Positions 58,659-64,000 of a stretch of DNA of 64,000 nucleotides are shown here, one piece after another. The position numbers were made by a program, and so were the translations under genes. The stretch's first letter is position 1; each line of letters starts with the position of its first letter. Under the pieces are notes generated by a model that saw nothing but the letters and a program-made list of their open reading frames with translations, searched no databases and had not been told where the DNA came from. Source of the stretch: Streptococcus cristatus (GTDB taxonomy: Bacteria; Bacillota; Bacilli; Lactobacillales; Streptococcaceae); contig NZ_KQ969063.1 in assembly GCF_001578775.1 (NCBI RefSeq), forward strand, positions 125,089 to 189,088, read 5' to 3'.

Positions 58659-61025
58659 TCATTGGCTATTACGATTGGTGTTGCCAGTGGTACCACCCAA
58701 AATTGCTCCCCAAGCTTTCTGATAATCCGCATCTGATGCGCCGATACCAAAGCGATAGCTCGTCGTTGGAGCGCCATTCTTAGCCCAGTAGCTAGGAACG
58801 GTCGGACCGTTTAGATTGATGGAACGGCCGTTGATTGTGACGGTTCCTGGTCTTTCTCCAGTAGACTTGAGAACATCAGACTTGATAACGCTCGAATCAA
58901 GATTGAACTTCTCTCCGATTCCCCAGGCACTTGGATCCGCCTCATAAATGGCATTGGCTAGATAGGCCATATAGGCCGCATTATTATTGTAGCCTGTTAG
59001 GGCAGCCATAGAAGTATTGTCATCATGACCAATCCAGCCTCCAAGGGTCATCCGAGGAGTTGAAAGCATGAGCCACATATCACCATTACTGTTAGTTGTA
59101 CCTGTCTTACCAATCCAGTCTGCACCTGCCAAGGTACCATTGACTTGACTAATCCTTGATTTAAAGGTCGTAGTTGCACCAGAGTTGAGCACACCTCGCA
59201 TCAAGCTTTGCATAATCGTTGCAGTAGCAGGCGAATACACCTGAACTGGTTTTGCCTTATGCTCATAAACTACCTTGCCGTCAGGAGCCGTGATCTTTTC
59301 AATCATATACTTTTCTTGATAAGAACCGTTATTAGCCAAGGTCTGGAAACCGTTGGTGTGCTGGGCAACCGAAACCTCGATCCCCCCACCCATTGGTAGA
59401 CTTTCAATATCGTAGTTGTCAATATGGTAGCCCATTTTTTCCATATAGCCTCGGACGTTTACACCCTTCTCACGAAGTGCACGATAGGTCCAATAAGCTG
59501 GAATATTCCAAGAAGTATTGAGGGCTTCCTGCAGATCCATCATGCCTGTCCCACGACTGTCCACGTGCATAATTGGCTCACCGCTAGAGAAGTTCGTTGG
59601 ATAATTGGAAAGGACACTTGCGCTTCCCATCAGCCCTTGGTCAATGGCAATCCCATAAGCTAAAATCGGCTTGATAGTCGAACCAGGAGATCTTTCCGTA
59701 TCAAAAGCATGGTTGTTTTGATTAGAACTATAGTCTCTACCACCGACAAAACCAATAATGGCTCCTGTTTTATTGTCCTGAAGGACATTTCCAACCTCGA
59801 CCATTCCTGTCCCATCATCCAAGAGACCACCGTAGTTGGCAACTGCGTTCTGCATCGCCTGATGAATCGAATGATTGATGGTTGTTGTGACCATATAGCC
59901 ACCCTCGCTCAGCTCTTTTCGAGCCAACTCTTGATAAGCTTCAACCGTTGCATTATTTTTTAATTCTTGCTGAGATACATTGTCCCGCTGAATCAAATAC
60001 TGATACATGGCCGTCTGCGCTTCTGAAAAGGCTGTATGGTAGAGGTAGCTATGCGAGCTCTTTTGAAGGCTCTCAGTCTGTTTAAAATCTTGCGTCAGAT
60101 CATAGTCTTTGTACTGCTGATAGTCTGCCTCACTCAGTCGACCTGTGCGGTACATATTATACAAAACATTTCGAGCCCGCTCTAGACCTAAAGCCATATC
60201 ATCTGGACTCTTCATACTGCCATCAGAGGCATAGGGTGAATAGACAATCGGGCTCTGAGGCAATCCTGCAATAAACGCAGACTGCGGAATGCTCAAATCC
60301 TTGGCTGATACACCAAAAATCCCTTGAGCTGCTTCTTCCACTCCAGCAATATTTTGTCCTTTGTTATTCCGACCAAAAGGTGCCACATTCAAATAAGCAG
60401 TCAGAATGTCATCCTTAGACATATAGCGTTCCAAAGCCAAGGCATCAACAATCTCTACTGCCTTCCGCTTGAAAGTCGGAGCATCTCCCACGACCTGCTG
60501 CTTGATCAACTGCTGAGTTAAGGTTGAGCCCCCGCTGGATGAACCAACTCCAACTACAGAACCCAAGGTTGCCCGCAGAACAGCCTTGGGCACAACACCA
60601 TTGTGAGTTTCAAAGTTCTCATCTTCTGTAGCAATGATAGCATTTTTGACATTATCCGAAATCGCATCGCTGGCAACTGGCATCCGCAACAAATCATTAT
60701 CGATTTCAGAAATCAACTCTCCGTTAGCATAGGTCAGCTTCGAAATCCCAGAAATCTTATTGACCTGACTTACCAGCTCCTCCTGCTTCGGCACGGAGAC
60801 ATCACTAAAAAGGCTGGCGGCATAGCCCAATCCGAGTCCGGCCCCCAATACTATTCCAAAAAAGATAAATACAAAAGCGACATTTAAGAGTAGTTTTACT
60901 GTCCGGAAAATAACGGAAACAATATCAAGTACCGACCATGTCTCTCCTTTTGGCTTAGACGTCTTAGCAGGTGAGGGTTCCCCCTTACCAAACTGTTTTA
61001 ACTTTTTTATAAATGGTTTCAACAT
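58659..61025 (-). CDS. pbp1b: bifunctional penicillin-binding protein 1B
   Basis: A 788-residue class A PBP that polymerises and crosslinks peptidoglycan. A cytoplasmic N-terminus and one membrane helix (about 38-70) precede the glycosyltransferase domain ([25 protein letters not shown]). The transpeptidase domain has SPGSTIKPI (S-x-x-K), TSWN and KTGTT. The C-terminus is Asn/Ser-rich. GGAG precedes the ATG. No terminator lies between it and the LXG cluster, so some co-transcription is likely. Divergent from tyrS. Confidence 0.95.
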   Translation of the reverse strand: MLKPFIKKLKQFGKGEPSPAKTSKPKGETWSVLDIVSVIFRTVKLLLNVAFVFIFFGIVLGAGLGLGYAASLFSDVSVPKQEELVSQVNKISGISKLTYANGELISEIDNDLLRMPVASDAISDNVKNAIIATEDENFETHNGVVPKAVLRATLGSVVGVGSSSGGSTLTQQLIKQQVVGDAPTFKRKAVEIVDALALERYMSKDDILTAYLNVAPFGRNNKGQNIAGVEEAAQGIFGVSAKDLSIPQSAFIAGLPQSPIVYSPYASDGSMKSPDDMALGLERARNVLYNMYRTGRLSEADYQQYKDYDLTQDFKQTESLQKSSHSYLYHTAFSEAQTAMYQYLIQRDNVSQQELKNNATVEAYQELARKELSEGGYMVTTTINHSIHQAMQNAVANYGGLLDDGTGMVEVGNVLQDNKTGAIIGFVGGRDYSSNQNNHAFDTERSPGSTIKPILAYGIAIDQGLMGSASVLSNYPTNFSSGEPIMHVDSRGTGMMDLQEALNTSWNIPAYWTYRALREKGVNVRGYMEKMGYHIDNYDIESLPMGGGIEVSVAQHTNGFQTLANNGSYQEKYMIEKITAPDGKVVYEHKAKPVQVYSPATATIMQSLMRGVLNSGATTTFKSRISQVNGTLAGADWIGKTGTTNSNGDMWLMLSTPRMTLGGWIGHDDNTSMAALTGYNNNAAYMAYLANAIYEADPSAWGIGEKFNLDSSVIKSDVLKSTGERPGTVTINGRSINLNGPTVPSYWAKNGAPTTSYRFGIGASDADYQKAWGAILGGTTGNTNRNSQ

Positions 61026-61122
61026 AGATTCTCCTTATCGACTATTATAGCAAACATCAGCAAATTATATCAAGAAAGAGCTAATTCTAGCGCTTTTACA
61101 GGAATTATTTTCTTGCTACTCA

Positions 61123-61150
61123 TTGATATTTGTCGCGTTTGTGATACAAT
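61123..61150 (+). promoter_or_regulatory. tyrS promoter
   Basis: TTGATA (61123-61128), 16-base spacer, TACAAT (61145-61150). The leader is about 64 bases and contains one small hairpin (GCAAAGG/CCTTTGC, 61177-61196), too short for a T-box. Confidence 0.8.
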
Positions 61151-61220
61151 AGAGGGATAAAACAAAAAATACTTGAGCAAAGGCAAAATCCTTTGCTATC
61201 TTAGAAAAGGAGAGACAACT

Positions 61221-62477
61221 ATGCACATTTTTGATGAGCTAAAAGAGCGTGGTTTGATTTTTCAAACTACTGATGAAGAAGCTTTGCGTAAAGCCTTAGA
61301 AGAAGGGCAGGTCTCTTATTATACTGGATACGATCCAACAGCGGACAGTCTGCACTTAGGTCACTTGGTAGCTATTTTGACCAGTCGCCGCCTACAGTTA
61401 GCTGGTCACAAACCTTACGCCCTCGTCGGTGGTGCAACAGGTTTGATTGGCGACCCATCCTTTAAAGATGCAGAGCGTAGCCTGCAAACCAAGGAAACCG
61501 TTGATGGCTGGGTTCAGTCTATCCAAGGGCAACTGTCACGCTTTCTTGACTTTGAAAATGGCGAAAACAAAGCTGTCATGGTCAACAACTACGATTGGTT
61601 TGGCAGCATCAGCTTCATTGACTTCCTCCGTGATGTTGGTAAATACTTCACTGTCAACTACATGATGAGCAAGGAATCCGTAAAAAAACGGATTGAAACA
61701 GGGATTTCTTACACAGAGTTTGCTTACCAAATCATGCAAGGTTACGACTTCTTTGTTCTTAACAAAGAACATAACGTAACTCTGCAAATCGGTGGTTCTG
61801 ACCAGTGGGGAAATATGACAGCTGGTACCGAATTGCTTCGTCGTAAGGCTGACAAGACAGGTCACGTTATCACTGTCCCCCTTATCACTGATGCGACTGG
61901 TAAAAAATTTGGTAAATCAGAAGGAAATGCTGTTTGGCTCAATGCTGACAAGACTTCTCCATACGAAATGTACCAATTCTGGATGAATGTGATGGATGCT
62001 GACGCTGTTCGCTTCTTGAAGATCTTTACTTTCTTGTCACTCGATGAGATTGAAGACATCCGCAAACAGTTTGAAGCAGCTCCACACGAACGCTTGGCTC
62101 AAAAAGTCCTCGCTCGTGAAGTCGTGACTCTTGTCCATGGTGAAGAAGCCTACAAAGAAGCCCTTAACATCACTGAGCAACTCTTTGCAGGAAACATCAA
62201 AAACCTTTCTGTCAAAGAACTCAAACAAGGACTTCGTGGAGTACCAAACTACCAAGTTCAAGCCGACGAAAATCTTAACATCGTGGAAATCCTCGTGTCA
62301 TCTGGCGTGGTCAACTCAAAACGCCAAGCCCGCGAAGATGTTCAAAACGGAGCAATTTACGTCAACGGCGACCGCATCCAAGACCTTGACTATGTCTTGA
62401 GCGACGCAGATAAGTTAGAGAATGAACTTACTGTTATCCGCCGCGGTAAGAAGAAATACTTCGTCCTTACATACTAA
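61221..62477 (+). CDS. tyrS: tyrosyl-tRNA synthetase
   Basis: A 418-residue class I synthetase charging tRNA-Tyr. The HIGH-type motif is HLGH at residues 45-48, tyrosine-binding [11 protein letters not shown] precedes it, KFGKS is the KMSKS-type loop, and the C-terminal S4 RNA-binding domain has [20 protein letters not shown]. The ATG follows AAAGGAGAGAC. The open frame extends upstream through the leader but without a better start. Confidence 0.97.
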   Translation: MHIFDELKERGLIFQTTDEEALRKALEEGQVSYYTGYDPTADSLHLGHLVAILTSRRLQLAGHKPYALVGGATGLIGDPSFKDAERSLQTKETVDGWVQSIQGQLSRFLDFENGENKAVMVNNYDWFGSISFIDFLRDVGKYFTVNYMMSKESVKKRIETGISYTEFAYQIMQGYDFFVLNKEHNVTLQIGGSDQWGNMTAGTELLRRKADKTGHVITVPLITDATGKKFGKSEGNAVWLNADKTSPYEMYQFWMNVMDADAVRFLKIFTFLSLDEIEDIRKQFEAAPHERLAQKVLAREVVTLVHGEEAYKEALNITEQLFAGNIKNLSVKELKQGLRGVPNYQVQADENLNIVEILVSSGVVNSKRQAREDVQNGAIYVNGDRIQDLDYVLSDADKLENELTVIRRGKKKYFVLTY

Positions 62478-62484
62478 AAAAGCA

Positions 62485-62517
62485 GACTGGAGGCATTTGC
62501 CATCCAGTCCTTTTTTT
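62485..62517 (+). terminator. terminator after tyrS
   Basis: GACTGGA...TCCAGTC with inner GGC/GCC pairs, followed by seven T. Confidence 0.9.
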
Positions 62518-62525
62518 GCTAGACT
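62497..62525 (+). promoter_or_regulatory. promoter of rlmA(II) inside the tyrS terminator, possibly leaderless
   Basis: TTGCCA (62497-62502), 17-base spacer, TAGACT (62520-62525). The ATG at 62533 is seven bases past the -10, and no ribosome site is visible. Confidence 0.5.
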
Positions 62526-62532
62526 TAAAACT

Positions 62533-63381
62533 ATGAATACAAACCTCAAACCCAAACTCCAGCGTTTTGCCACAGCGACCGCTTTTGCCTGTCCCATCTG
62601 CAAGGAAGAGCTGCAGCTGATGGAAAACAGCCTCAAATGTCAACATCGTCATTCTTATGACTTGGCCAAGTTTGGCTATGTCAATCTAGCACCTCAAATC
62701 AAGCAGCCCAAAGACTACGATAAGGCCAGTTTTCAAAATCGGCAGTTGATTTTAGAAGCTGGATTTTACCAAGCTATCTTAGAAGCTGTCTCGAACTTAC
62801 TTGCTAGCTCAGAATCTGCTAAAACAGTCTTAGATATTGGATGCGGTGAGGGCTTCTACTCTCGTAAACTCCAAGAAACCCATCCCCAAAAAACCTTCTA
62901 TGCTTTCGATATTTCAAAAGATTCCATTCAGTTGGCGGCCAAGAGCGACGGCTCTTTCGCAGTCAATTGGTTCGTTGGTGATTTGGCCAAGCTACCGCTG
63001 CAAGATGCCAGCATGGACATCATTTTAGATATCTTTTCTCCAGCCAATTATCAGGAATTTCGGCGAGTCATGTCTGACAATGCACTCCTCATCAAGGTCA
63101 TCCCCACCGAGCACCATCTTCAAGAAATTCGCCAAAAAGCCGCGGCTCAACTCAGTAACAAGGATTACTCTAACCAAGAAGTCATTCAGCATTTCCAAGA
63201 ATACTTCGATATAATTTCTGAAATCAATGTCGAATCTAGCCACTCCTTGACTGCCGAAAGCAGAGCAGCTCTTTTAGCGATGACACCACTGCTCTTTCAC
63301 GTTGAGCAAGACCAGATTGACTGGACTGACCTCACCCAAGTGACCATTGCAGCTACCATTCTTGTCGGAAAAGCAAAATAA
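62533..63381 (+). CDS. rlmA: 23S rRNA (guanine-N1)-methyltransferase RlmA(II)
   Basis: A 282-residue methyltransferase, the usual length for the Gram-positive RlmA(II)/TlrB type, which methylates G748 of 23S rRNA in the macrolide exit tunnel. The N-terminal zinc finger is CPIC...C..H (residues about 18-40). The SAM motif is VLDIGCGEGFYS, followed by FDISKDS and LDIFSPANYQEFRRV. I start at the ATG at 62533; the frame stays open upstream inside tyrS. Sensitivity to telithromycin is linked to this modification in pneumococci. Confidence 0.93.
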   Translation: MNTNLKPKLQRFATATAFACPICKEELQLMENSLKCQHRHSYDLAKFGYVNLAPQIKQPKDYDKASFQNRQLILEAGFYQAILEAVSNLLASSESAKTVLDIGCGEGFYSRKLQETHPQKTFYAFDISKDSIQLAAKSDGSFAVNWFVGDLAKLPLQDASMDIILDIFSPANYQEFRRVMSDNALLIKVIPTEHHLQEIRQKAAAQLSNKDYSNQEVIQHFQEYFDIISEINVESSHSLTAESRAALLAMTPLLFHVEQDQIDWTDLTQVTIAATILVGKAK

Positions 63382-63384
63382 AGA

Positions 63385-63438
63385 AAAGATAGTCTGCAGA
63401 CCAAATGCATTCCGTTTGGCTTGCGGACTATCTTTTTT
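63385..63438. terminator. bidirectional terminator between rlmA(II) and the MsmK-like gene
   Basis: AAAGATAGTC pairs with GACTATCTTT, extended by CCAAA/TTTGG inside. T-runs exist on both strands. Confidence 0.92.
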
Positions 63439-63450
63439 ATAACTCATATT

Positions 63451-64000
63451 TTAATAAACTGTTTTCTCTGTTTCGAAATCAAAGAAATGCGCCTTGTTCA
63501 GGTCAAAGCCAAGGTCAATTCCTTCACCCGTTTCTGAATAGTCACGAGCATCTACACGCGCGATAAACTCGCTGTCACCAACTTGACAGTAAAGGTGAGA
63601 CTCAGAACCCAAAAGCTCAGAGACAGAGATGGTCGCATGAACCACAGAGTCTGGGAAGGTCTCTAAGAAGGCAGGTTCTGTATTGATGTCTTCTGGACGA
63701 ATACCAAAGATCAACTTCTTACCGTCATAACCCTTCTCACGCAACACCTTCAGTGCTCCTTCTGGCACGGTTAAACGCAAGCCATCGGCAACGATTTCAT
63801 TCCCCTCAAGCGTCACAGTGATAAAGTTCATCGCCGGGCTGCCAATGAAGCCCGCCACAAACTTGTTGACTGGATTTCTGTAAACTTCCTGTGGACTACC
63901 GATCTGCTCTACTCGACCAATCGTTCCAGTTCCAGCAGGGTTCTTGGTTGCTGACATGATAACAATCCGGTCTGCAAGCGTCATCGCTTCTGTCTGGTCG
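63451..64000 (-). CDS. msmK: sugar ABC transporter ATPase, MsmK/UgpC type (partial)
   Basis: The C-terminal 182 residues are visible; the gene runs off the window edge. The fragment begins at [15 protein letters not shown], just after the switch histidine region, and continues through [14 protein letters not shown] and [15 protein letters not shown]-terminal MalK-like OB domain follows ([21 protein letters not shown]). In streptococci a single MsmK energises several carbohydrate importers. Confidence 0.85.
   Translation of the reverse strand, partial: DQTEAMTLADRIVIMSATKNPAGTGTIGRVEQIGSPQEVYRNPVNKFVAGFIGSPAMNFITVTLEGNEIVADGLRLTVPEGALKVLREKGYDGKKLIFGIRPEDINTEPAFLETFPDSVVHATISVSELLGSESHLYCQVGDSEFIARVDARDYSETGEGIDLGFDLNKAHFFDFETEKTVY

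Noticed and set aside
61151..61220. Possible T-box riboswitch before tyrS
   Set aside because: The leader is only about 64 bases with one small hairpin; a T-box needs a much longer structured leader.

Overview
The window is chromosomal DNA from a Streptococcus of the mitis/sanguinis type, most like S. sanguinis. The evidence is the TTG-started rpoB followed by GTG-started rpoC, the neighbouring tyrS and pbp1b, a folP-folC-folE-folBK operon with fused FolB-FolK, a SloR/ScaR-type DtxR regulator, a competence-type SsbB, and a giant M26 zinc metalloprotease with an N-terminal YSIRK signal and an N-terminal LPxTG. Species is inferred from gene content only.

Layout. 1-6.3 kb: small metabolic and regulatory genes (GNAT, SGNH hydrolase, Cof-type HAD phosphatase, DtxR regulator, MarR-EVE pair, nucleotidyltransferase). 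6.4-14.7 kb: a 2765-residue surface protease with 18 copies of an 18-residue repeat and six near-identical 96-residue G5 units. 14.8-23.9 kb: a tightly overlapping seven-gene operon combining a CDP-archaeol-synthase-like protein, a CDP-alcohol phosphatidyltransferase of phosphatidylserine-synthase type, a phosphatidylserine-decarboxylase-like protein, a UbiA prenyltransferase, two PEP-synthase/rifampin-phosphotransferase-like enzymes and a GNAT-like protein. 24.2-32.2 kb: housekeeping genes (dtd, rel, ssbB, YtpR-like, thioredoxin, pepA, DUF1846) and an unrecognised 46-residue membrane peptide gene. 32.2-37.3 kb: a small HTH/membrane operon and a five-gene LanFEG-type ABC transporter plus two-component operon. 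37.3-41.1 kb: folate operon. 41.3-42.7 kb: two membrane proteins, one a CPBP protease. 43-50.2 kb: rpoC and rpoB. 50.7-58.6 kb: an AT-rich island of type VII (LXG) toxin, targeting partners, immunity genes and toxin debris, lying between rpoB and pbp1b. 58.7-64 kb: pbp1b, tyrS, rlmA(II) and the end of an MsmK/UgpC-type ABC ATPase.

How the genes work together. The lipid-like operon has the order expected for activating a lipid phosphate with CTP, exchanging CMP for serine, and decarboxylating to an ethanolamine headgroup. A UbiA enzyme could supply a prenyl-containing lipid. This parallels archaeal polar lipid assembly and is unexpected in a streptococcus, where phosphatidylserine and phosphatidylethanolamine are not normal lipids. 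It is the best candidate in the window for an undescribed system.

The LXG island has one intact effector with two small partner proteins, four related membrane-anchored immunity proteins and several decayed toxin tails, each abutting its immunity gene. The outward-facing immunity proteins and an aspartate-rich toxin motif suggest a TelC/TipC-like envelope-targeting system. The secretion machinery itself is not in the window.
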